A stretch of 64,000 nucleotides of DNA. Origin: Ensifer adhaerens. GTDB taxonomy: Bacteria > Pseudomonadota > Alphaproteobacteria > Rhizobiales > Rhizobiaceae. The stretch's first letter is position 1; each line of letters opens with the position of its first letter. The position numbers and the translations under genes are program-made. Below are positions 35,470 through 42,877 of this stretch, in pieces. A model generated the notes under the pieces. That model worked only from the letters and a program-made list of their open reading frames with translations, was not told the origin of the DNA and did no database searches. Location of the stretch: contig NZ_LGAP01000001.1 in the NCBI RefSeq assembly GCF_001270265.1, forward strand, positions 434,001-498,000, in the 5' to 3' direction.

Positions 35470-35838
35470 TTAAAGCCAAACCCGCACGGACCGTGAACCT
35501 TCGTCACGAACGCGCATGATCGTCTGCCGGCTAGTGGTGAATTTCCTGCCGATGGCCGAAACGCTCATTCCTGTCGCGAGATCGTCGCGCACATCCAGCT
35601 TCTGTTTTTCGCTGAGCGTGGGCGGCCGAGGGTCTTTCCTTCTGACTTGGCACGCTTGAGGCCAGACTTCCTCGCCGTCAGTGCAGGCATGAAGCCCGGC
35701 TTCGCCGCCTGCTCCCTGGTAGGGGCCGTTTCCGGCAGGCCTGCGATATCGATGCCCTTGGAGCCCCAGCGCGCTGCCTCCTTGGCGCGCGGCTTGCCGC
35801 GGCGAGTCACGATGGTGGATGCCTGACCTCGCACCAGC
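35470..35838 (-). pseudogene. serine resolvase/invertase C-terminal remnant, frameshifted
   Basis: One frame reads GLKRAKSEGKTLGRP and the next continues TLSEKQKLDVRDDLATGMSV and ends RQTIMRVRD. This is the linker and helix-turn-helix tail of a Tn3-type resolvase. One missing base at GRP/TLS explains the switch. The catalytic N-terminal domain with its serine is absent. It marks an old mobile element at the border between the sugar block and the second accessory region. Confidence 0.65.
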
Positions 35839-35951
35839 ACGCGCTTTGTTCAGGCGTCGGGTTTTCGTCGCTTTGACCGACCAGATCGACATCTGGAAAA
35901 CCGTCGATGTCGCTCCCATCTCCTTTGGATCACGAAATCAGGGAGGTTGCG

Positions 35952-36176
35952 ATGTCCGGACCTGCCGCTGACGCCGTCGAGGATAGGTTGCTTGAAATAC
36001 TCGCGCCCATGCGTGCCTGCCGTGGCACCATCGTCTGCGATTGCTGTCGACGGGCGAGAAGCACGGACGACTTCGACGAGGATTGCTTCGGCATCTGCTG
36101 CGACTGCCTGACTTCCGATGAGTTGTTCGTCGAATTGGATGCGAGCATGAAAGGTGATCCGTCTACGCGCTCCTGA
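35952..36176 (+). CDS. small cysteine-rich protein, unknown
   Basis: 74 residues from the ATG at 35952, which has GGGAGG 5 bases upstream. Six cysteines in CDCC and CFGICCDC groups could bind zinc or form a metal site. No family recognised. Sits between the resolvase remnant and the XRE regulator. Confidence 0.55.
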   Translation: MSGPAADAVEDRLLEILAPMRACRGTIVCDCCRRARSTDDFDEDCFGICCDCLTSDELFVELDASMKGDPSTRS

Positions 36177-36290
36177 GCAGGGAAGACATCAGGCCCGATA
36201 GGCAGATCCCATTACAGGGCCGTCTTGAGGATCTTCGTCGAACCTGATCGGCAGCCACATCCAGTTCCCTAGGTTTGGGGATACGGTTAT

Positions 36291-36329
36291 GCAATCGAAT
36301 CCTTGCGCACAATTGTTGACAAAGGCGTC
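36291..36329 (+). repeat. 39-bp direct repeat, copy 2
   Basis: Second copy of the sequence at 10986-11024 (one mismatch, G for T). Here it lies 22 bases before the XRE gene start, so its TTGACA may act as that gene's promoter. In the other copy it abuts a truncated gene. Confidence 0.85.
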
Positions 36330-36351
36330 CGGTTATCGCCTTGTCGAATCC

Positions 36352-36639
36352 ATGGATTCGATCTCTGAAATCATGCGCACGCTGAGGGGCGGACGGGCGC
36401 TGCTGGGTCTCAGCCAGGAGGAACTCGCGGAGCTTGCGGGCGTCAGCCGCCAGATCGTCGTGAGGATCGAGAAGGGCGAGAGCAACGTCCTCGTGGAGGC
36501 CGTCGAGAAGGTGCGCGCGGCGCTCGAGTCCTCGGGCGTGGCGTTCATCGACGCCACGCGGGAGCATGGTCCGGGCGTCGCCATGACGCGACGACCGTCC
36601 GCCGCCGACACGGACGCCCAAGGATTCCGCGACGGCTAG
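36352..36639 (+). CDS. XRE-family helix-turn-helix regulator
   Basis: 95 residues from the ATG at 36352. The HTH is standard (LRGGRALLGLSQEELAELAG then VSRQIVVRIEKGE), followed by a short tail typical of small XRE regulators (ALESSGVAFIDA). A frame from 36289 also exists, but it runs through the 39-bp repeat. Converges with the AAA+/M41 operon, ending 4 bases inside its stop; could regulate that operon or neighbouring integrases. Confidence 0.85.
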   Translation: MDSISEIMRTLRGGRALLGLSQEELAELAGVSRQIVVRIEKGESNVLVEAVEKVRAALESSGVAFIDATREHGPGVAMTRRPSAADTDAQGFRDG

Positions 36640-38585
36640 CGGACGCTTCCGTTCCTCGATCGTTCCGGCGGATGCCCGCGGACGATGGCCTCCACGTCGT
36701 CCGGCTCGAGAATCTCCCTTTCCAGCAGTTGTCCCGCCAGGGCCCGGACGGCACCGAGACGGGTCCTGACGATCGCCTTCGCCCGCGACAACTGCTCTGC
36801 GAGAATGCCGTCGATCTCCCGTCTCGCCGCCGCGGGAATGCCGCCGCTCCAGCCGATGCCGGGATGGTCGTCCTCGAGCAGAAATGACAGGCCGCGGCCC
36901 ATCCCATAGCTGCACACCATCCGCACGGCGATCGATGTCGCCTTGTGAAGGTCGCTGCCGCGGCCTCCTCCGGCGCCGACCGATCGGGCGCCGAGCAGGA
37001 CCTCCTCCGCGGCGGCTCCGCCGAGTATCCTGCAAATGTGCGCTTCCATCGAATCCCGTGTCTCCATGTCTCCGGGCAGGTCGAGATACCGGGTCATCCC
37101 CTGGGCGGTTGCTTCGGACGAGAACGTCCTGAACTGCCGGCGCATGGAGACGCTCGCCCTGCAGCCAGGCTGGAGGGCGAGTGCGACGACGGCATGCCCG
37201 CTCTCGTGCGCCGCGACGCGCCGCGCGGTCTCCGTAGGAAGTGTCTGGAGCGGCGGCAGCGCAAGGCCGACGTGGGCCGGTCCTGCCGGCTGCCCGGCCG
37301 CCCTGGCCAGCCGCCTGGCCTCCCGCGACAGCTTCTCGAGATCGGAGCCGCTCCATCCCCCGAGGTCTGCCGCGAACCTCCCCAGCTCCCGGTCGTCGAC
37401 AGTGGTTCCCAGGTGGAAGCGAAGTATCTCGCTGCGCTCCTCCGCGTCCGGAAGGTCCATTCTGACATGCCGTTCGATCCTGCCGCTTCGCAGCAGCGCC
37501 CGGTCGACCGCTTCCGGGAAGTTGGTGGCCCCGACCACCACGATCCCCTGCCTCCCGTCGACGCCGTCGATGCACTCGAGGAGGGAATTCACGACCTGCG
37601 TCTGATAGCCGACATGGTCGCCCGAGAATTTCGTTCGGTCGCCGATCGAATCCAGCTCGTCGAGGAAGACGATCGCGGGCTGAAGTTCGCCGGCCCTTTC
37701 GAAGGTCGATCGCATCGCGGCCAGAAGGTCACCGAGATGTCCCCTCGACTGCCACTTCGCGACCGACGCCGCAATCAGGGGAATGCCGCACATCTTCGCA
37801 AGAGCGCGCGCGAACAGGGTCTTGCCGGTCCCCGGAGGGCCGTGGAGAAGGATTCCGCGGTCGAGATCGGTCCACGCAATCTCGCCGCTGCGTGCACGCT
37901 CCAGATCCCTGGCGAACGACCGCGCCCAGGGCTTCAAGTCCCTGTAGCCGGGGAGGTCCTCGAGGCTGGGGTTGCCGTCCGCCGCCGCGCCCGGCACGGA
38001 GGTGCGCAGGATCCTCGCATGTTCGGATGTGAGGCTGAACTTCGTCAGGACTGGAGCAAGCATCACGACGTCGTTGCCCGAGAGCAGTTCGGCCGTCTCG
38101 GCCCGGATCGGATTTCGTCCGAGCAGCGACCGCGCCGCTGCAATGTGGGCCGCGGAAGGTTTCGGCAGATCGATCACCGCGTCGGCCGCCGCCGCCAGTT
38201 CCACAGGCAGATCCCTTCTGTGCCTCGCGAGCACGACGATCACGGGAACTCTCCCGTAGCAGCGGAGGAGGTCGCGGCCTCCCTGCGCGGGAATCCTTTG
38301 ACGCGGTTCGGACTCGATGACGTGGATGAGCGCCTTTCCCTCCCTCGTGTTGTCCCAGTCCGGTGGGCGGCCGATGACAAGGAGCGCCGCGGCCTTCTCA
38401 TAGATGCCGAGATTCAGCGCGGCTTCCGCGATCAGAACCACGATGGTCGGGCGGCCCCGCCTGAGGAGGTGCTGCGACCGCAGCGCCCTGCCCACGCAGC
38501 AGCAGGCAAGGAAGAGCGCCGGCGACTGCCGAATCTTTCGAAACTGGTCGGCGTCGAGCCTTCCGAGCGGCGGGTTCTTTTCCAT
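36636..38585 (-). CDS. AAA+ ATPase fused to M41 (FtsH-type) metallopeptidase, soluble, paralogue
   Basis: 649 residues. An N-terminal ~205-residue domain of unknown function is followed by LEDLPGYRDLKPWA, Walker A GPPGTGKT (249-256), Walker B IVFLDELD (305-312), the zinc site HESGH (460-464) and GSDLHKAT (543-550) with the third zinc ligand. No membrane helices, unlike FtsH. The ATG lies 3 bases after the stop of the upstream gene with GGGGAG upstream. It is the intact counterpart of 3228-5061. Expected to unfold and degrade particular proteins in the cytoplasm; partners are the three small proteins upstream. Confidence 0.87.
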   Translation of the reverse strand: MEKNPPLGRLDADQFRKIRQSPALFLACCCVGRALRSQHLLRRGRPTIVVLIAEAALNLGIYEKAAALLVIGRPPDWDNTREGKALIHVIESEPRQRIPAQGGRDLLRCYGRVPVIVVLARHRRDLPVELAAAADAVIDLPKPSAAHIAAARSLLGRNPIRAETAELLSGNDVVMLAPVLTKFSLTSEHARILRTSVPGAAADGNPSLEDLPGYRDLKPWARSFARDLERARSGEIAWTDLDRGILLHGPPGTGKTLFARALAKMCGIPLIAASVAKWQSRGHLGDLLAAMRSTFERAGELQPAIVFLDELDSIGDRTKFSGDHVGYQTQVVNSLLECIDGVDGRQGIVVVGATNFPEAVDRALLRSGRIERHVRMDLPDAEERSEILRFHLGTTVDDRELGRFAADLGGWSGSDLEKLSREARRLARAAGQPAGPAHVGLALPPLQTLPTETARRVAAHESGHAVVALALQPGCRASVSMRRQFRTFSSEATAQGMTRYLDLPGDMETRDSMEAHICRILGGAAAEEVLLGARSVGAGGGRGSDLHKATSIAVRMVCSYGMGRGLSFLLEDDHPGIGWSGGIPAAARREIDGILAEQLSRAKAIVRTRLGAVRALAGQLLEREILEPDDVEAIVRGHPPERSRNGSVR

Positions 38586-38588
38586 TTT

Positions 38589-38975
38589 TCAGAACTCCCC
38601 GTCCACGCTCCATCGCCGAAGCGAGTCCTCGGCAACCGGCGAGGGGTGACCGACGCGGTACCAGCGCTGGGACGAGCGTGCGATTCCTTGCTGAAGCGAG
38701 AAGAGGTGGAGCGGGGCCGTGAAGCTCATCGAGCTGCGCTGTCCGTGATGCTCGCCGCTGTCGCCGGGATATGTGATGAATCCCACGAGCGTCGGCACGA
38801 TGAACTTCTCGATGAACCACTGTTCGACGACCGGCGTGTGGTTGGTGTCGAGCTGGGGGAGGGATCTGCCGTCGATCACGCGGCGCAGGTCCTCCGCCAG
38901 ATGCTCGACGGCATTGGCATGGCGGGCGACCGACGCCCATGAGGAATTCGCCCGGTTTTCGCCGATTCTAAGCAT
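38589..38975 (-). CDS. small protein with GxARxxxRWYRxGxP motif, copy 1
   Basis: 128 residues from the ATG at 38975 (GGGGAGA upstream). The C-terminal part has LHLFSLQQGIARSSQRWYRV followed by GHP, nearly the same motif as in the protein at 39341-39640 (INAEQGVARTLNRWYRLGRP). I believe this is the family called DUF6634 but could not check. Function unknown. Starts inside the end of the upstream gene and ends 3 bases before the AAA+/M41 gene, so all are co-translated. Confidence 0.75.
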   Translation of the reverse strand: MLRIGENRANSSWASVARHANAVEHLAEDLRRVIDGRSLPQLDTNHTPVVEQWFIEKFIVPTLVGFITYPGDSGEHHGQRSSMSFTAPLHLFSLQQGIARSSQRWYRVGHPSPVAEDSLRRWSVDGEF

Positions 38976-39339
38976 TGTGCGTCTCCCCATCAGCGTGTCG
39001 GATCGCGATTGGATTTCCAAGTTGTGAGTTTGGATGATTGAAAGCTTTTCGCCATCGAAGGCGCAAGAATGTTAGTTCGGCGGCTTCTATACTTTCCGGC
39101 GGGCCGAAGTTTTGGATACCCCTATAGCTAGGAACCCGGCCGCCTGAGGCGAGACATTCGGCGGCGACGCGACATTTATGGCGTGGAGTGACGAAGATGA
39201 CCGGTCCTCTCCGGATCTGCTCTCCGAGCAGCAGGGATGGCGAGCGGCGGAGTGCGTTTCGCATTCCGCAATGCGCTAGGAGTATGTCGGGAGACCGGGA
39301 AGGCTTGCGGAGCTCCGGGTTGTGCAGCCGGGAACGCAT
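38968..39339 (-). CDS. unknown protein in the AAA+/M41 operon
   Basis: 123 residues. The ATG at 39339 follows AAGGAA at a good distance and lies one base after the stop of the preceding gene; the stop overlaps the start of the next gene (ATGCTTAG). Such tight packing argues that it is real. Segments IFVTPRHKCRVAAECLASGG and NFGPPESIEAAELTFLRLRW suggest a small folded domain but I recognise no family. Confidence 0.65.
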   Translation of the reverse strand: MRSRLHNPELRKPSRSPDILLAHCGMRNALRRSPSLLLGEQIRRGPVIFVTPRHKCRVAAECLASGGRVPSYRGIQNFGPPESIEAAELTFLRLRWRKAFNHPNSQLGNPIAIRHADGETHNA

Positions 39340-39340
39340 G

Positions 39341-39640
39341 TCAGTTCCTTTCCGACCCGTGGGGTCGGCCCAGGCGATACCAGCGGTTCAGTGTGCGGGC
39401 CACGCCCTGCTCGGCATTGATATGGAACACCTGGGTCGAGAAGCAGCGACGCCCGTCAGCAATGCGCGGGTGTCCAGTGACGATACCCGTCAGCCCCACC
39501 GCGGGCTGCGGGACGAGAGCGTACTCGTCGAGGAATGGAGCACCGGCCAGCATTCCAGGACCGAATCCTTCGGAAGCAGCCTTGCGTATGTCATCTGTGA
39601 GGCGGGCCAGCGTATCGGCGTTGACGAATGTGTAATGCAT
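39341..39640 (-). CDS. small protein with GxARxxxRWYRxGxP motif, copy 2
   Basis: 99 residues, first gene of the four-gene operon; the ATG at 39640 follows GGAGAG. It shares the GVARTLNRWYRLGRP ending with the protein at 38589-38975 and an N-terminal helix (TLARLTDDIRKAASEGF versus HLAEDLRRVIDGRS). Two diverged copies flanking another gene suggest distinct roles, for example adaptor or toxin-like partners of the AAA+ protease; this is speculation. Confidence 0.75.
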   Translation of the reverse strand: MHYTFVNADTLARLTDDIRKAASEGFGPGMLAGAPFLDEYALVPQPAVGLTGIVTGHPRIADGRRCFSTQVFHINAEQGVARTLNRWYRLGRPHGSERN

Positions 39641-40275
39641 AGGGTCTCTCCAGACTGGTTGGATTGCGGATGGTGTCTCTTGGCGGAATGCTTCAGCGGA
39701 TCCGCTGTCAGCGGTACTTGCGCGGGTGAGCGGCGGCGGAGGATGGCCACATTGTGGGCGAATGATCTGGAAGCACGGGTTCGCAGGAGCGGACTGCATG
39801 GAGCTCGCCAAGTTGGCTGGCCGTCTTCGGACGCCGTGGCAGTCCGCCCGCCCTGCTGCGCTCGTTCGTGACCGCCTCGAAGGTAATATGTCCGGAAATG
39901 CGGGACGCAATGCGTGGCGACCTATTGCAGAAGGATGCCGATCAGCCGTCGTCGAGTTCTTGGATGGCCCTTGCTCCCGCCATGCGGGGCAGCCTCCCTG
40001 CGATGGTTGCGATTTCGCTGCGCCGGATATGCCGAATACAATCATGTCGTGGGCTCCTTGTGGTGCGACTCATGATCATTAAGATCACGAGGTGATCAAA
40101 ATGATCACGAAGAGACGCATTGTCAACACAAGCTAACTATCCCCGTTCGCTGTCGGCAGTTCTCGCAACGAACAGCTCCGGCCGGAGCCCTCCCGGAGGG
40201 AGCTCCGCTGGATTGCCCTCGATGGGCGCTCGGGACTCCTCCCGAGACGTGTGGCCCGCCCTGCAGACCGAATGC
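39641..40275. other. 635-base region without a convincing gene
   Basis: Several frames are open but none has both a ribosome site and protein-like composition. The visible structure is the GATCA cluster at 40073-40107. This region probably holds the promoter of the minus-strand four-gene operon. Confidence 0.4.
40073..40107. repeat. four iterated (T/A)GATCA motifs
   Basis: TGATCA at 40073, AGATCA at 40082, TGATCA at 40093 and TGATCA at 40102 occur within 35 bases (GATC spacing 9, 11, 9). The local sequence is AT-rich. Looks like an operator or iteron array. Confidence 0.5.
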
Positions 40276-40494
40276 TCAACCCCTGTCGAAGAATTCGGTC
40301 AGCCGAACGCAAGTGGTACGCGGCTTCGGCCGTTCGAAGTTCATCCAATCTTCGTCCTCCTTCCGGAGGAAACTCGGGCAGCCATGATCCTTGCCTCCCG
40401 GCGATATGCCATAGCAGGGAGAAAGCGTCACTCCCTGGGGTGTGCGAGTTTTGTCGTATCCAGTGAAAGACTTGACGATGAATCCTTCTTTCAT
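40276..40494 (-). CDS. small hypothetical protein
   Basis: 72 residues from the ATG at 40494. Codon use fits coding sequence (GC-rich third positions, sensible composition) with MKEGFIVKSFTGYDKTRTPQ and ending CVRLTEFFDRG. Ribosome site is weak, and a TTG at 40521 is an alternative. No family recognised. Confidence 0.5.
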   Translation of the reverse strand: MKEGFIVKSFTGYDKTRTPQGVTLSPCYGISPGGKDHGCPSFLRKEDEDWMNFERPKPRTTCVRLTEFFDRG

Positions 40495-40822
40495 AGTCAC
40501 GTGAATAGGGGAAAAAGACAAGATTACGCCGTAGTTGTGTTGATATTAATTGTTGACAATTACTTCGCATCGCCTGATGCGTATCATCGTTAACACGACG
40601 AGATAGTATGTTAAGCGTGGCGGTGTCGCTTGATAAACATGAGGCCGTGTGACATTATATTAGGCGCGCGAATTGCCGGCGGCTCGCGCGCCCAATAGAA
40701 GTAGGACGTGTCTGCCGGCACCAGCGCCGCCGACGCCAGTGGTGTTCCAAGCGGGACGATCTCGGTCAATGCGCACCGCAGCAGCTCCCGCACATGCGTC
40801 GAGACCTTGGGGAGAGCCGGAC
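40495..40822. other. 328-base AT-rich intergenic region
   Basis: Divergent region between the small minus-strand gene and the recombinase-like gene. Apart from the ATTGTTGACAAT dyad at 40549 I see no gene. Confidence 0.4.
40549..40560. promoter_or_regulatory. ATTGT-TG-ACAAT dyad
   Basis: A 12-base near-palindrome of the form bound by FadR-subfamily GntR regulators. The core AATTGTTGACAA also occurs inside both 39-bp repeats, suggesting a shared regulator or a shared promoter element. Confidence 0.35.
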
Positions 40823-41881
40823 ATGGCAATCTACAAGACGCACGATGACCAAGGCCGTGAGCGAAGGAGCACTGCGGCGAGGAAGGGGCCCGGAGTGCGC
40901 GGGCGCCCATGCGATCACAGACCGCCAGGGCCGGAGCAGGTTCTCATCGCGGACCTCATCGCGTTTTGGCTGGCGTGGAACGCCGGTCACATCGATCGGA
41001 TGCAGGAGGCGCCAAGGCGCGCGCTTCTAAAGCAGGCGGAGCGCCTCGGTTCGTTCTGGAGGGGCATGGCGGTCGCCGGAATCTGCGCGGACACGTCGCT
41101 CCGCTACCAGAGCAGCAGGAATGCGAACTCGGTCCGCGCCGAGCTCGCAAGGTTGCGCACGATCGTCGACTTCGGCGCCCGTTGTGGGCTGGTCCATCTG
41201 GGAGACCGCGCACTGGACTATGCTCTGCCACCGCGGCCGCCCAGGCGGCGGCAGTGGCACTGCTGCAGCCGCGCCGAGGTGGCGAGGCTGGTGCGCGCGG
41301 CCTATAAGGGAGATGGGGAGTGCGCCGCGACAATCCCTGTCGCAAGGCTGGTCCTGTCCGTATGCTATCTCGGCGTGCCGACTTGGGTTGCCGAGCGAGC
41401 GTCCTTCGAGGAGGAGGAGGGGTGTCCGTGGGCGGACCTCGAGGGCGGGGTGCTTTATCCCCGCCCCCTGGGGGCCCTCCCGAGGCGCGGCAACATGCAC
41501 GCTGACCCCATACCCATCCCGACCCGGCTGTTGATGCACATGAGGCGGTGGCGTACTGAACGGCCAGGGGGGTCGGGAGGGCGCTACGTCGTCGAGCCCC
41601 GGGGCGCTGGATGGCGGAAGGAATTCCGGATGCTGAGTCGCAAGGTCTTCGACGAGGAGCGCAGCCGTGAGATCACCTGCCAAGCGCTGCGGAACACGTG
41701 CACGTGGTGGCTTTACGCGGGCTCGGCCCCGACCGAGATCATCTGCCGGTTCCGTTCCCTGGCGCCTGACCTTACGCGCAAGCAATTTTTCACCGGACAC
41801 TTCCCGCCCTGGTGGCCGCAGGAGGTCGACAGGGCGTTCGCGAGAGCGCGGCTCCGTCTGTGCGGGGACGGCGGCCGCTGA
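40823..41881 (+). CDS. tyrosine recombinase-like protein with degenerate catalytic site
   Basis: 352 residues from the ATG at 40823 (GGAGAG six bases upstream). The layout is that of a phage integrase: an N-terminal core-binding part, IPVARLVLSVCYLGVPTWVA where the first catalytic arginine normally lies, PIPIPTRLLMHMRRW, then ITCQALRNTCTWWLYAGSAP matching the HxLRHT region, and KQFFTGHFPP where the nucleophile tyrosine would be. Histidine is replaced by Gln, the second His by Asn and Tyr by Phe, so recombination is not expected. It may be a DNA-binding accessory factor or a decaying gene. Confidence 0.6.
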   Translation: MAIYKTHDDQGRERRSTAARKGPGVRGRPCDHRPPGPEQVLIADLIAFWLAWNAGHIDRMQEAPRRALLKQAERLGSFWRGMAVAGICADTSLRYQSSRNANSVRAELARLRTIVDFGARCGLVHLGDRALDYALPPRPPRRRQWHCCSRAEVARLVRAAYKGDGECAATIPVARLVLSVCYLGVPTWVAERASFEEEEGCPWADLEGGVLYPRPLGALPRRGNMHADPIPIPTRLLMHMRRWRTERPGGSGGRYVVEPRGAGWRKEFRMLSRKVFDEERSREITCQALRNTCTWWLYAGSAPTEIICRFRSLAPDLTRKQFFTGHFPPWWPQEVDRAFARARLRLCGDGGR

Positions 41882-41936
41882 GGTCCGCCGCTTCCACCGC
41901 TCCGCGGGGAACGCTGCGGCCGGGGGGACTGCAGAA

Positions 41937-42170
41937 ATGGAAACAATGACACCCCTGGTGCCTTCCGAGGTGTCCGTCCGCGAGATGGAGAGGCTGCTCG
42001 ACCGCCTGGCAGTTGAGATCGACGCGATGGGACGGGACGGCGGCGTCCTGGTAGGACTCTACGCGTGGCTCGAAGGCCAAGTCGAGCGCCGCCGCGCACA
42101 CGCCGCCGTCCTCGCGTCGGTGCACGAGCGTGTCAGACGATTGCAGGATCGAATGGCAGCGCGATCCTGA
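41937..42170 (+). CDS. small coiled-coil protein, unknown
   Basis: 77 residues. REMERLLDRLAVEID and ERVRRLQDRMAARS are amphipathic, suggesting a helical hairpin. Follows the recombinase-like gene by 55 bases on the same strand and overlaps the end of the truncated integrase by 38 bases. No clear ribosome site, so confidence is limited. Confidence 0.4.
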   Translation: METMTPLVPSEVSVREMERLLDRLAVEIDAMGRDGGVLVGLYAWLEGQVERRRAHAAVLASVHERVRRLQDRMAARS

Positions 42171-42765
42171 GAAGCCGGTACCGCTGCCATTCGAGGGATA
42201 GTTCCAATCCGAGCGGCTGCCACGCGCACTCATGTCCCAGCAGAATCGCGACCAGTCCGCTCTCGAGACCGCCGTCCTTCAGGCGAGCCGCGAAGCATCT
42301 GCGCAGCGAATAGAGACCGTGTGTCCCCACCGGAAACAGCTTCCTCCTGACCTTGCTCTGTAGAGCCCTAAGAGCCGCGTCGTTGCCCCTGTAGCGGGGG
42401 AAGCCTTCAGGATGCTTGCGGAACACCCCCAGCGCGACGCCGACCAGCGGTATCCGTCGCCGTTTCCCAGGGGGATCGTATTTGTCCCTCACTTCGATGT
42501 ACGGAACCGGAGCGTCCAGGACTATGTCTTCCGGCCAGAGGTTAGCCAGATCGCCGGGGCGGCCCCCCGTCTCGACCGCTGACAGCACGATTCCGCGCCC
42601 CTCGTCGTCAAGGAAACGAAGGGCGCCGGGCGCGAGGATCTGGGTGGTGACCCACTCGGCCGAGACCGCCGGCCTCCTGGGCCTCCGGGAACGAGAGCCT
42701 GACGATGCTGGCGGTCCTGAGTTGCTCCTTGTATCTCTGGTACGCATGGTTTGAAATCCTCCAGT
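42133..42765 (-). pseudogene. truncated, frameshifted copy of the integrase
   Basis: The C-terminal ~170 residues parallel the intact integrase at 42878: IVLSAVETGGRPGDLANLWP, YIEVRDKYD, VFRKHPEGFPRYRG, YSLRRCFAARL, SLEWQRYRLLRIALPFDPAIV. The nucleophile position holds Leu where the intact copy has RPEYG, and RH has become RR. A further upstream piece (YQRYKEQLRTASIV) is in another frame, and the N-terminal half is missing. A tandem duplicate now inactive. Confidence 0.75.
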
Positions 42766-42877
42766 TCACTGGCCTGCTTTGGCGGCGAGGAGCCCCGCGT
42801 GATCCACTCGGCGCAACGCGGCTTCCATCACGCCGCTCTTCCGGTCGGCGCTCCCGGTCCTGCGGCGCACGGGTGCC

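Noticed and set aside
36945-38942. 665-residue plus-strand frame opposite the AAA+/M41 operon
   Set aside because: No domain sense; the minus-strand genes show intact catalytic motifs and coupled starts.
39341-40045. long minus-strand frame extending upstream of 39640
   Set aside because: The added part is Pro/Arg/Ser-rich with no likeness; the ATG at 39640 with GGAGAG is the better start.
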